This document shows positions 19,496 to 30,769 of a stretch of 64,000 bases of DNA, piece by piece. The position numbers and the translations under genes are program-made. This DNA is from Primulina eburnea. Its lineage: Eukaryota > Streptophyta > Magnoliopsida > Lamiales > Gesneriaceae. Below the pieces are notes generated by a model that saw nothing but the letters and a program-made list of their open reading frames with translations, was not told the origin of the DNA and did not search any database. Location: the NCBI RefSeq assembly GCF_022965805.1, contig NC_133102.1:8750885-8814884 (forward strand), in the 5' to 3' direction. Each line of letters opens with the position of its first letter. Position 1 is the stretch's first letter.

Positions 19496-19830
19496 CACTA
19501 CAAGAAAAATTCCTTATGACAACGATTTTTAACCGTTGTCGTAGCCTTTTTAAAACTGTTATTAAAACCCCTGTTGTTAAAAGTTTCGCTCAAAGACAAC
19601 GACTTTTCATCGTTGTTGTATCTACAATTTGCGACGATTTTTTAACGATTTTTAAAAAATCGTCGAATTTAAATTTTGCGACGGATTTAAGCAAAATCGT
19701 CACTAATATTAGCGACAGTTTTCATGAATTCCGTCGCTAACATTAACGACGGTCTGAATTACGTCGCTAAAAATAGCGACTGTTTTTCTATGATTTCCGT
19801 CGCTAATATTTAGATAAAATAAAAAAAAAT
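19496..19830 (+). mobile_element. CACTA transposon terminus with GCGACGG subterminal repeats
   Basis: It opens with CACTACAAGAAAAAT, the characteristic end of plant CACTA (En/Spm) transposons. Arrays of short inverted motifs follow: ACAACGATTTTTAACCGTTG, then multiple GCGACGG/CCGTCGC units to about 19810. Such arrays bind the transposase in the family. The matching opposite terminus (TTTTTCTTGTAGTG) is not seen in the following 1.5 kb, so this is a truncated or solo end. The 74-codon ORF over it is the repeat array read as protein. Confidence 0.8.
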
Positions 19831-20089
19831 CTTACTATACAAATAATACTCTTGATCTTAACTAACAATTAAAAATTTATCACAAACTATCGCGAAAAAT
19901 TTAATCGTAATAGAAACTAATATATTGTAAGAGATAAAAATTTTAAGTGGTGTGAAGTGGTAAAATTGTGTAAAAGAGAAAAATTTTAAGTGTTGTGAGG
20001 TGGTTGTGGGAAATGGATCGAAAATGGTGGTATTTATAGAGAAATAGTGTGACGGTTTTAGCTTAAACTGTCAGTAGAACTGATTTCAC
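19831..20089. other. Intergenic DNA
   Basis: A decayed repeat of GAGAAAAATTTTAAGTGKTGTGARGTGG appears twice near 19930-20000. No gene is seen. Confidence 0.35.
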
Positions 20090-20400
20090 ACTCGTTCAGT
20101 TGGACTGATCAGCTGGGTTTCTTCATCAGTTGAACACTCTTTCGGCTAGCCAGGCTTCTGAGATTTTCCTGCTGAATTTCCTATCAACTGGTCAATCAGC
20201 TGTACTGCTCAAATGACGTAGCCAGTTGAACTGATTCATTTTGAGCGATCAGTTGTGTCTTCAGTTTTGCGATGTAAACAACTCGTAGGTGATCCTAGAT
20301 GCTGCACAACTAAGGTAGATCATTAGTAACACAATTAACAAGTTTTGTTACCATTAAAATCAAGATTGCGAACTTGAAAAGTTGCAACAATAAAATATAT
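20090..20400 (-). repeat. Copia (SIRE-like) LTR remnant, second copy
   Basis: On the minus strand it contains ATCTTGATTTTAATGGTAAC followed by AAAACTTG, matching the start of the fragment at 7779, and many CAGTTGAACTGATCAG-like phrases. It is short, degraded and non-coding. Confidence 0.4.
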
Positions 20401-21100
20401 GATAATCGTAACAAGAAGAGGTAGAAGAAAAATTACACTCGACCTTAATTTTCGAAAACGAAATGATTTATAAACGAAATTATACTTTTAAAACAAGCTC
20501 ACATAGCTTCGACCTGAAAGAAAACGTGAAAAATTCGAAAATCATATAAAAATCATCAACATTTCCTCGTACCCATCTCTCATTCTCGTGGATATATACA
20601 TTAAATATTAAAATATAACTAATTTAAGCTCTTTTTTAATAAATACGTTTTCAAAAATATTTAAATGTTAACTTTGATAAATAACATTTTATTTTAACCT
20701 ACTTAGATTTGTAAATTTTAATACATATTAAACATTCTGATAATCGAAAGAAATTAAGTTTTCTCTTATAAATAAAATAAGAAAATGTGATATATTTTCT
20801 TGTAACGAGAATGAAATATCTATTAATTTGAACACATTTAGAAATATTATTAAGATGAAATGAAAATAGCAATCAATTTAGTTTAAAATAGTGTCAATTT
20901 TTATTTATAATTATGAAAATCAATAAATTTAATGATCATTTTGAGTAGTTTTTGGTAATTTAATTTAAGAATTGAGAATAATTAACAAAAGATTATTATT
21001 GTCAACAAAAACTAAAAATAAAACAATAAAATGTAAATATCAATACCCATTAATTTTGTTATCTTAAAAATAAAAATTAAAACGGAAATTTTGTTTTATA
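20401..21100. other. AT-rich promoter-side intergenic DNA
   Basis: Nothing coding is seen. The stretch lies upstream of the two-exon membrane-protein gene. No clear TATA box can be separated from the general AT richness. Confidence 0.4.
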
Positions 21101-21143
21101 GAATTGTTTTGCCTGGAACAAACTAACTCCGGCAGCGGCAGAA

Positions 21144-21206
21144 ATGGAGGTGCTTTTTGATTCAACCGTAGCGCCGCCGCCGCTGAAAGCACTCGGGTCT
21201 GCTTGA
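21144..21206 (+). CDS. Upstream ORF 1 of the membrane-protein gene
   Basis: This is a 20-residue frame from ATG 21144 to TGA 21206 in the presumed leader. Its stop is followed at once by the ATG of a second upstream ORF (21207-21290). Neither is known to be translated. They matter because scanning ribosomes would meet both before the main ATG at 21280. Confidence 0.35.
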   Translation: MEVLFDSTVAPPPLKALGSA

Positions 21207-21290
21207 ATGCGGCGAAAACCCGTGGAGTTCTGCCCGATTCCGCCGTCAAATCAGAGCATAATACTTTTTTCCGGGCACAATGCTCAGTAA
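21207..21290 (+). CDS. Upstream ORF 2, overlapping the main start
   Basis: A 27-residue frame whose TAA (21288-21290) lies eight bases beyond the main ATG at 21280, in another phase. A ribosome translating it would pass the main start, so it would be expected to repress the main ORF if used. Confidence 0.35.
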   Translation: MRRKPVEFCPIPPSNQSIILFSGHNAQ

Positions 21291-22079
21291 CTACTGCTAC
21301 CTCTTGAATTCCAATCCCCCTATCATTTTCCCTCCTATAAACCACGAGAATCTTCACATTTCCTCAGACCCATCTCTCATTCCCGAGAAAATCCCACAAA
21401 TTCATGCATCAGTTGACCAACAGTATGTTTATTCGAACTCAGATTCGGATTCAGATTCAGACTCAATCGCCAATTCAGAGTCATATTCCACGTTCTCTCC
21501 ATCGAATTCCACCCCGATTCCCCACTCCCCGCTGTTCGCAAGCCCCAAGGCGCAGCCAGCAGTAATTTATTCGGACTCCTGGACCAGGATATTGCACACT
21601 AAGGTCGGTGGCATCATGCGTTTCATCTGGGGTTTATCACGAGGCTTTTCGTGGACTTTCCGCTCTGCCACCATCGCGGCCGCGCTGATAGCATTTCTGT
21701 ATTTCCGGCAACGGAGGAGATTGCGGGCTGTAGAAAGTAGTAAGGCTCGGCTTCTTGGAATCATCGAAGAAAAAGATGAGGTTAGATCAGTCAAGTCCGA
21801 CATTTCGTGAGATCAGTATGATTTGACATGCATTTCAAATGTCTGCAAGAATGCCTGATTGAGGAATAGAAACAGATGGATGGGTTCACTGTCATTTTTT
21901 TATTTCACATTAATATATGCTAGTTTAGCTTGAATTTTATTTATTTATTTGCTGACAACATGCTCAAATTTGTTTCGCAGAAAATCAATCAATTGCTGCA
22001 CCAAATATCAAGAATGAATCAAGTGTTGATGACGGCGGCGGCGGCGCGTCTTGGAGCTGGCACACCATCAGGAAGTTAG
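21280..22079 (+). CDS. Small membrane protein of unknown function, two exons
   Basis: Exon 1 is 21280-21780 (167 codons) and ends KDE with donor GAG/GTTAGA. Exon 2 is 21981-22079 after acceptor TTTCGCAG. Phase is kept and the product is about 199 residues. It has a polar N-terminus with a Ser-Asp run (residues 51-62), one hydrophobic span (about 128-142, AATIAAALIAFLYF) followed by RQRRR, and a helical C-terminus. The two halves of that helix (LLGIIEEKDE and KINQLLHQISRMNQVL) join only when the intron is removed, which supports the splice. The tail has an alanine run from GCG repeats. It resembles uncharacterised plant transmembrane proteins; no function is assigned. Confidence 0.72.
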
Positions 22080-22112
22080 GCAAACGCACGGTGTATATTT
22101 TGGAAATGTAGC

Positions 22113-22115
22113 GGA

Positions 22116-22163
<48 letters not shown>
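22113..22163. repeat. (TA)n microsatellite
   Basis: About 50 bases of pure TA dinucleotide, just 3' of the membrane-protein gene and probably in or next to its 3' UTR. Confidence 0.95.
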
Positions 22164-22165
<2 letters not shown>

Positions 22166-22231
22166 TAAAAAAGAAGATTTAAACATAAATTTGGAGTTTG
22201 AAATTTCCATATCCTTCTTTTCTTTGTTATT

Positions 22232-22400
22232 GATAAAAATTTGTGTGACACGATCTCACAGGTTGTGTTTTGTAAGACAGATCTCTTATTTGGTTCATCA
22301 ATGAAAATATATTATTTTTTATGCTAAAAATATTATTTTTTATTGTGAATATCGGTAAGATTGATCCGTCTACCAGATAAAAATTCGTAAGATCGTCATT
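22232..22400 (+). mobile_element. MITE family 1, copy 5
   Basis: A diverged copy: GTGTGACACGATCTCACAGG at the left and a damaged right end (AAATTCGTAAGATCGTCA). The interior ATTATTTTTTATGC phrase is duplicated, as in other copies. Confidence 0.7.
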
Positions 22401-23095
22401 ATTATTTGTTTTTAGTTTTTAGAAAATATCACCACATGAACTATTGGTATCGACAATACATGATCAACAATCCCAGATATATCGAGTCAAAATTAGTAAA
22501 AAAGCTCAAAAACCAAAGCACAATTAAAATCTGTTTGATTGCCTCGATCTACTTTCAAACCACCAAGCTTCGAGCTACATTTCCACCACCCCACGGAGAA
22601 GCGCCCCGGAACGGCAGATTGAGAGGAGTTCGACAGTCATCTAAATCTAGTTGTATTTTTTCTTGGTTTTGTTAATATATCTCTGTTAACTAAGTTTTAG
22701 AAAATATGCAATAATTTTTTTAATGAATTAAATAAAAATAAATAAGAAGTTTGTATGGAGATTTGTTTTTCTAATTACTTTCTTAATATATGTGAAAGGC
22801 AACAAGTCTGGACGAGAAATAGTAATAAATATTATTTTAAAACAATCTAATGGAGCAAATGATGCATGCGAAACAATAAATTAGAAAACTGAATGCCATG
22901 AGGAATAATATTGGGAAAAACATAAAATGACATAATACAGCATCATTTATGCTACTACTTAATTTATTTCACAACAATTATTTCATAATAACGAGCAATC
23001 CTTTCCTATATGTTTCCATGCGATGAACTAACTCGTAACTACTATAAGAAACTAAAACCAGAATCTCATTTCATCTCCATGCTCTCGATGACTTG
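22401..23095. other. Intergenic DNA
   Basis: An 89-codon frame at 22406 begins inside the MITE flank and has no recognisable content. Nothing else is supported. Confidence 0.4.
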
Positions 23096-23097
23096 AG

Positions 23098-23106
23098 TTT
23101 TATTAA
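23098..23106 (-). terminator. Polyadenylation signal of the TOC1-like gene
   Basis: The minus strand reads TTAATAAAA about 75 bases after the predicted stop at 23179. This is a canonical AATAAA in a plausible 3' UTR. Confidence 0.5.
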
Positions 23107-23178
23107 TCGCGCCAAGCGACAAATGCAAGAATAAATTGTAAACTCATGGCATGAAAAACTAAACACCTTCACGAGCCC

Positions 23179-24095
23179 TTACCGTGCCTGCATTCCTGTA
23201 AAGATAAATATATATGAAGCATGTAATTATGGAAGGAAATACCAAATTATAATTTATTCTCCACCTAAAACTGTAGGAAACTTTTACTCTTTTATTCAAG
23301 AACTAAATGCATATCAATTAATGGAATATTATATGCCACACCATGAGATATACAAACCATGAAACTTGAGCGAGTGCATCCATAGATTGGATAGCTCATC
23401 TTCAAGTAAAGGCTTGACAAGATAATCTGCGGCTCCAAGTCTTAAGCCCTTCACAGTGACGGATACCTGGTCTCGTGTGGTTAAAACTGATGATCAAAAC
23501 GAAGAGAAACTATCGTTAGTAATTTGCATACCCTCCTTCAAAATAATTATCTAAATCTGATTTGGCTTTTCTTGTTATATAAACAGTAATCCTACTAATG
23601 ACAGGAATATGCCGCAAATCTTTTTTGAGCATGATGTATCTCAATATGTTTGCATCATTTGCCATTATGAGATCGACTGCAGCAAGGATAATGTCAGCAC
23701 AAGGTCCTTGAGAATTCAACGTGTCGAATACCTCTACGGCCGACCATACTGCAGCCACTGAAAAATATGTCCAGATTTTCTATTAGTTATATCTATCCAT
23801 GATCATCCAGGCGGTGGGGCGAGCTAATTATCATATGATAAATGGAAATACATAGATGTATATGAAAATTTAAGGAGAAGGGGGATGACCACCTGCGCTA
23901 TTAGTTCAGTCACTTAAACACGAATGTAACGCCAAGTAAAAGAGTTGAACTATCATTACCTTGATAAGAGCATTTGCAAAGAAGAGCAAGCACTTCTTGA
24001 CAACTTTCTGCATTGATATCGCATAGTAAAATCTTGACTTTGCTTCGATCAATTTGATCATGTTCACTAAGCACGGGGTTCTTGCCCTTCTCCAT
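23179..24095 (-). CDS. TOC1/APRR1-like pseudo-response regulator reduced to its receiver domain
   Basis: Four exons fit in phase: 24095-23960 (donor AAG/GTAATG), 23757-23596 (acceptor TTTTTCAG), 23486-23358 and 23195-23179, totalling 444 bases or 147 residues. An ATG at 24119 would add eight residues. The product follows the TOC1 receiver: IDRSKVKILLCD, CKCSYQVAAVWSAVEVFDTLN, ADIILAAVDLIM, DLRHIPVI and LRLGAADYLVKPL. The conserved Lys in LVKPL remains. The position that is Glu in plant pseudo-receivers (phospho-Asp in true ones) is Ala. Translation stops just after the domain, so no CCT DNA-binding domain is present. In the family TOC1 represses morning clock genes in the nucleus; a receiver-only product could at most interact or interfere. 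It may be a decaying duplicate, though splice sites and frame are clean. Confidence 0.75.
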
Positions 24096-24311
24096 ATTGT
24101 TCGCATAAAATGCATGCAAGAACGTAACGACTTAGTACGATGTTTTAGGCAGGGGAACTGCCCTATAAATCTTATAGCAGTTGCCCTTACAACTACCCCT
24201 CAACAATGTTGCTATAAAAACATCTTGATTTGCAGTCTCTTTCCTTCCATTTGGGGTTCACCAGACAAAGAGTTTGGCCTGCCAAATTTTAAGGGCAAGC
24301 CTAAATGTTAG

Positions 24312-27300
24312 TTATATTTGACTGAAATAAGATGAGTGGGTACTTACTGAACTTGAAAGAGTGAAATCTATATAATTATGAATCGAACTTGCCATCCTAA
24401 ATGTGTCTCGCATTATTTTCATGCATAGGCGTCGGCGTTTTTCACCCGCGAAAAGATTATTCATACGCAAATTTATGACAAATTAATGCTGTAATTCAAT
24501 TGATTGCATTCAACTTATTAAAAAGATCAGTGAAATAAAACTATAAGAAAACCTTGAGATCATGAAAGCCTTAATCTAATATGATGTATTTTAGGGCTAC
24601 TAAACACCAACGTGCAATTAATCTTGTTTTTAACTAATTATCAGTCTGAGAATTAATATCGTTTTGAGATGTGCTTACATGGCAAGATTTTGAAATAAGG
24701 AATTTTAGAAGTCCTTTGATGGAATAATCTGAAATCCACTCATCTAATTTCATTCCTCAGATTAATCTAAAAACAACCTTAATATCTTGTGTTGAGATTT
24801 CTTATGCTAATTCTTTCACTGAAAAAATCTGGGCAGAGGAATTAAAATGATTAGGACATAGGTCAGATATGATGTTACTCCAAATATAGTATGATCATGT
24901 CTGTTTTAAAAAATTGAAAATGATTAAACCTCAGTTTGACAATTATTAATTATAGTAAGTATCAAGATTGACAATTATGGATGATTATGCTCTTTTAGTT
25001 GGTTTATGGTGGTAAGGTCCTTTTTTCCTGGAGACCTAACAAATGGGCTGAATAAAAAAATAATTTTTTAATATTTTATCAACAAGTGACGGACCCACAA
25101 TTATAATCGAGTAACATAGCTTCATTAATGTGTTTTAATGTGGAATTAGAAACTATTACTTTCTTTGTTGTCCCTGTATTGACATATGAATTGTAAAAGT
25201 ATTTGATCTTCAACATTAATTCATCGTTAAAAATTAACAGCAAAGAACCCCAAGTCATCTTAATCCCTATTATTTGAGATCTAAACTGTTTTGAAACCTC
25301 TTTCGTTAAACTAGGCGATAAATTATCTGTGGCAAAGTCCATCTTCGTGATTACCAAATATAAGGGGGATAAAAAAAATTAAGAAGTGGAAACAGATGAA
25401 AGTGACATGAAATGAAATTACACAAAATCATATAAAAGTGAATAAAAAACAGAAATTGAAGGATACCAAACCTGGAGGAGAAATAGCGAGGAAAAGGGTC
25501 AAATTTGTACATCAAAGTCAAGTGACTGAGTATCTTAGTTGTCACCACTCATTCTCCTAGCTATAATTGATGTTCCATAACATATCCTTAAGTGAAAAAG
25601 CACAGTTAGATTCAAATTAGGGACGAACCTAAGAATTGAGTGCTCCAAAGAAACGATTTAGTGTATATTTTGGAGAAAATCGCACCATCTCGCTCTCGGT
25701 TGAATCCATCCTGATACTTTCACACTTGTAGCAATATCAAGGACGAACCTAACTGTTCAGTCACCATAGTGTAGAGTTAATGTGTTTCGAAGTAAATTGC
25801 AACCTTCTCCTTCAGTTGGGTCCCCACCATTCAAACAACTAATGAACTAACAAAGTTAGAATCCCTGCACCAAAATATAATCAGTTCTTCAACGTGTATT
25901 TTCAAAAATATCTTGGCTCTAATTTCTCAGCTCATTTGCAGCAGCAGCAGACAGATGGTTTGGCCTACCAACATGTAAGGGTAGGCCTAAATCTTAGATT
26001 CCCAGTATGCTTATCCATGATAAATCAAAACTTATAAGTTCTTATTAAAACAGCATGGTTGTTTAAAGATTGCTAATCCAACAGCATAACCTCAAAATCA
26101 ACACCAATTGTATAAACAATTGATCTTTATCGAAGTACAGCAAAGATTCAACAGACGACTAAACTTTTCTCTTTTTCAGTTGCAGGCAATTGAACAAGGG
26201 TTCTTCTAAGACTACACACTATCCTGATTAATATTCACAGATCAGCAGTGGGCCGGAGATGAGTTCAAGGTTAGATATTTGAGTCATACCTAAGATGTTG
26301 AAGTGTTGAACTACAGTTAATGTGCACATGGGGATGTTGCCAGATTGTTATTTGCATGAACCCTTCTATTCTTTTCATCGTCATCTTCTTTTTCTTTTTC
26401 AAGAGAACTGCCGAAAAATGACAGGGTTAAGTAGAGAATCCCAAGAGTTAATAGCATAAAATGTACAGGTATATGAGAGGCAGGCTGCATCAAAACCTCT
26501 CAAAAACACAATCCCAGATTAAGCTAACAATTTCTAACAAACGGAAGCCCAATCAAATCTACTTTCTACACATTTGAATATCTAGCAGGGGACCTTCCCC
26601 CTAAAACAGGCCTGAACTATTTGCAAAAGCTTAATTAGCTATAAATCACTGGACTCAAGCTACTAATGCTAAACAGTATTTATTGCAATAAATCTTTGCA
26701 AGGTTCTTCTTTGTAACATTATTTGTGATCATTTACAGCATCAGTTAGGTTAAATCTAACCAACTTCAGAACCAAGTGTTAGAAGTGTGCTTACATGTGA
26801 TTTGGTGGAGATGGTGTTGAATGGTTTAAAATGTTGATAGATGATGATGGAGAACTTGCATGTAATCCTAAACGGCTCCACTAACATTTCCATTATCACA
26901 ACTTCAAGTTGTAGCTTCGTAGAAACTGTGGAAGTCGTCAAAAACTAACACTAGCTCTGTTTTTGAGAATTCAATATTCATCCAAGTACTGTCCAAGTAC
27001 TGTCCAAACTCCTTAAGAGGAAAAACAACACTCAAATGTTGCAGGCTCAAAGATAAACAATGGTTAAGTTTTTACTAGGTCCCAACATAAAACAGGCCAC
27101 TTCAGAAGTATTATTCCACTTAATTTTTATACGTTAAACCTCACTAGCTGTTAAATAAATTTGGCATATAATCAATCACAGACTTTTAACAATTTCGAAA
27201 TCTTCTATTTATCGACGGCTTTAGAGAGATCAGAGAGAACGAAAAAATTTAATGAAAAAAGTAAGGAAATATTGCTAACCAGTTATCAAGCAGAAACCAT

Positions 27301-28138
27301 TTTAAAAGAAAGCAGTCATAGAGGGGAAGTTGGAAATCAATCAACAGAAAACCAAACTTGAGCCAAGAATCCTTACCGATCAACTATGAAATCAGGAAAA
27401 CAAAGTTGAGACTAGTCAAATTTTGAATAATTTGAAAAGTACCAATAATTTTTAATCCTTACCAAACTTGGCAAGACTTTCTATCTTGAAAAGTATTTAA
27501 AATTCCAGAAAGCTAAATAAAACATAAAACCCAAGGTTAACGTTGAATAATACATGGCTTCTCCAAAAGTAACTCCGCTGATGAACAAATATGAGCACAG
27601 GCTCCTAGACTCTTCATTTCTCCATCTTCATAAAGAAGAATGAAGAACAAGAAAAATACTAAAAACCCAGCATATTGGGATTCTCACAACTCAAATTACT
27701 AGTATTATATTAAAAGCTAAACTTATCAATCTCATTGTAAATTTATACTAGATTTCGAGTCTTCAGCAAAAATCATAGCACATAGCACTTGGTGGGTTCG
27801 CAATTTTAAGTAGATGCGACATCTAGAAATTTATTTTTCATGATTGTAGAGACAGTTTTTTTCTTTGTTGGAATCCACCTTTTCTCATTTTATGGAACTG
27901 ATTAATAATCCACAAACAAATACGAGCGGTAGATTTTATTCGCTGAAAGAAAGCGAAGAAAGAATAAAATAAATAGTTGTAACGAGAATATCAATTTAAA
28001 TCTTGATCTATTTACAAGGATGAGCCTTTATTTTCAAAAATGGAAAGAAAAAATGTCAAAAAGGTATTCTAGGGTCTTACAAACATGGGTGGGAAGTCCA
28101 CCTATTTAGTTTCATATATTTTATTTAAATACTCAATG
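24312..28138. other. Long intergenic region
   Basis: No gene is supported on either strand; the short ORFs here have no recognisable content. A phrase of about 50 bases, TTTGGCCTrCCAA...AAGGGyArGCCTAAATsTTAG, occurs at 24264-24312 and again at 25953-26002. A second similarity, AAGGACGAACCTAA, occurs at 25619 and 25739. The right end probably includes the 3' UTR of the PPR gene. Confidence 0.4.
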
Positions 28139-28464
28139 CTATTTTACTACCTGATCAAAGCAAACATCTCCTTGAATCAGGATTAGTTCCTTGCAAATCA
28201 TTTGCTTCATAGCCACCAAATCCTGCAATAAATAACTGATGACACTAGTTCTCATGGCAAGGAAAAATAGTTTTATCACTTGTACCGGGTATGTAAAATG
28301 TGGATCACTGCAATGTTTTTCTTGCTCGGCAGTCACCAAGCTTGGTCCCAGCAAACACACGTGGTTTGAGGTACCAATTGATATAAACTCAAATCATCTG
28401 GATGCAACTTCAAGTAGATGGTTTCCTTACTTTAGTCTCAAACACTATTCCTCTCTTGTATTAA

Positions 28465-30138
28465 TCATAACCATTCATGACAAGGGAGAGCATCTGAAAA
28501 ATATGTATGGTAACCTTGCAGTCTGGCTACCTTTGTGATGTTATCAAGAACTTCATAGATCAAACATGCATGCTTGCTAGACCTGTCACCAACCAGAAAT
28601 TCGTAAATGCTTCCTTCTATCTGAATCCAACTTCTACCAGGGGGCTTCCTTGTTTTAATATCGAGCATCTTTTGCCTGACCTTCACCACATCCTGCCACC
28701 TCTCATCGGCAGCAAACACATTGGACAACAGCACAAGATATCCAGAAGCTCGGTCAGGGTCGAGTTCCTCAGTAAACCAATCAGATACATCAGAAGCAAG
28801 CTTGACATTTTTGTAAATCCTACATCCACCAAGAAGGGCACCCCAAACTGCATCGTTTGGCTTCATAGGCATAGATTTCACTAGCTCATAGGCTTCTTCT
28901 AGTAATCCAGCTCGACTCAACAAATCAACCATGCATCCAAAATGCTGAATGCTTGGCTCAATTTTCCAGGTCTCGGTCATAATTTTAAAGTAATGACGTC
29001 CTACATCAACATAACCAGAGTGGCTGCAGGCACACAAAACACCCAAGAATGTGATTTCATCAGGTCTAACATCATTATCTTGCATGCTTTCCATCCATTT
29101 AAAGACACTAAGAGCTTCATCACCATAACCCTGTTGAGCAAAACCAGTGATCATACTAGTCCAAGAAACAATAGTCCTATGTTCCATTCCCTTGAATACA
29201 CGAAAGGCTGCCTCAATTTCACTACAGCTGGCATACATATGAATCAGAGCATTGTTCAATGAGACAAGCACAGACTGCTTTCTATAACTTACAAACTCGG
29301 TAACGTGTGAATGTATCCATCTCCCCAGGTTCAGATCCCCCAATTCAGCACATGCTGAAAGCACCGTGACCAAGGTTACCTGATCGAACTCTATATTCTG
29401 TCGCCGCATCTCACTAAACAGCAACAATGCTTCCTTACATCTCCCATTTTGTGTGCATCCAGCAATCATAGTGGTCCATGACACCACACTCCTCCATGGC
29501 ATTACTTCAAAGACTCTCTTTGCCCCTTGAATGTCCCCAGACCGAATGCAGCCCAAAAGTAAAGAATTCCAAGTGACCACATTTGTCTCACCCATTTCAT
29601 CAAACCAATACCGCGCTTTCCCAACTCCTTCCTGTCCTCCACTCTTCACATAAAAGTCAACCAAACTACTACTAACGAAAACATTCGAGGAAAACCCACT
29701 CTTCAAAACCTTCCCATGAACCTGTTGCCCTTCTCCCAACAATCCACCTTTGGCGCAACCATTAATAACATAATTATACGTGTACCCATCGGGTAGAACA
29801 AGAAAACCTCCCATTCTATTCAACAATTGAACTGATTTCCGAGAGTCACCGCTGAGTGCATGGCCTTTTATGATCTGGTTCCAAATGGCAGTACTCGGAT
29901 TACGCAATCGGTCAAACACTTGAAGGGCATACGGCAAATTGCTGAATGCCGCACACAGAGACAATAGCTTGACAAGAATGAAATTTTTCTGAGTGAATCC
30001 GTTAACAACTATGCGGGCATGAATTTGAGAGAGCTGTCTCGCTGTTTTGCAGCCATTCTGTAATAGGAAGAAGAGATGGCCCTGCAGATGCCTTGTATTT
30101 GCCCAATGGAAGGCTGGAACGCTTTGTTCAGCTAACAT
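28465..30138 (-). CDS. Pentatricopeptide repeat protein, PLS class with E motif
   Basis: This intronless ORF has 557 codons, typical of plant PPR genes. P, L and S-type motifs run from about residue 60 to 480 (for example NVVTWNSLLLGCIRSGDIQGA, SVVSWTTMIAGCTQNGRCKEA, TIVSWTSMITGFAQQGYGDEA). An E-type extension follows (PGRSWIQIEGSIYEFLVGD near residues 490-510). There is no DYW deaminase signature, and translation ends at CHEWL. Such proteins bind organellar RNA; E-class members usually specify C-to-U editing sites with a deaminase supplied in trans. The N-terminus has no acidic run, compatible with an organelle transit peptide. No stop or frameshift is visible. The exact RNA target cannot be read here. 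Confidence 0.92.
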   Translation of the reverse strand: MLAEQSVPAFHWANTRHLQGHLFFLLQNGCKTARQLSQIHARIVVNGFTQKNFILVKLLSLCAAFSNLPYALQVFDRLRNPSTAIWNQIIKGHALSGDSRKSVQLLNRMGGFLVLPDGYTYNYVINGCAKGGLLGEGQQVHGKVLKSGFSSNVFVSSSLVDFYVKSGGQEGVGKARYWFDEMGETNVVTWNSLLLGCIRSGDIQGAKRVFEVMPWRSVVSWTTMIAGCTQNGRCKEALLLFSEMRRQNIEFDQVTLVTVLSACAELGDLNLGRWIHSHVTEFVSYRKQSVLVSLNNALIHMYASCSEIEAAFRVFKGMEHRTIVSWTSMITGFAQQGYGDEALSVFKWMESMQDNDVRPDEITFLGVLCACSHSGYVDVGRHYFKIMTETWKIEPSIQHFGCMVDLLSRAGLLEEAYELVKSMPMKPNDAVWGALLGGCRIYKNVKLASDVSDWFTEELDPDRASGYLVLLSNVFAADERWQDVVKVRQKMLDIKTRKPPGRSWIQIEGSIYEFLVGDRSSKHACLIYEVLDNITKVARLQGYHTYFSDALPCHEWL

Positions 30139-30769
30139 GGGTAGTACTAATTTTTCATTTTCAAAATGTTTATGATCCCTCAGCGTACCTTCAGATACGA
30201 TGAAAAATCTAACCCAAAATTACAAAACTTCCTAGGCATGAATTATCCAATTCGTGGGATTGTCGTCACCCATGATTGCAAAGCACCATTGTTGGATATC
30301 ATAAAAACAAAACAACAAATCCCCAATAGGCTTAATTTTTTTATGGCATGACCTAGCACATTGATATCCCATTACTACAGCATGGAAATGCCTTTGTGAT
30401 TTAGCTCAAAAGAAAAAGGCCTTTGTGACATTATGTTGGATAATTTTTGGTACGTGATTTATGCACAATAGATTGTATTTGTACTACATTTACGAAAATG
30501 TCCGACCTAATTTGTTATAGAAGTTCATCATAATTATCATGATTTATTTTTTCAATAGACAATGAGCAGTATGCTTTATAATTTTTGTATTGCATACAAG
30601 ACATATATCCCAAGAATTCAAGAACAAGCAGATACACATAACCCTAATTGACATATAAATATATGGCTTCAGGTTAAGTTCTTTTGATATAACACAAAAA
30701 ATCCAATGAATCTGATAAAGTCTAGTGGATAAAGAAAATCCAAATCATACATCCAAAGCAAGTAGTTAT
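30139..30769. other. Intergenic DNA upstream of the PPR gene
   Basis: The probable promoter side of the PPR gene. No definite TATA box or other gene is seen; a 61-codon frame at 30166 has no recognisable content. Confidence 0.4.

Noticed and set aside
19516..19740. A 74-codon ORF
   Set aside because: It is the subterminal repeat array of the CACTA end.
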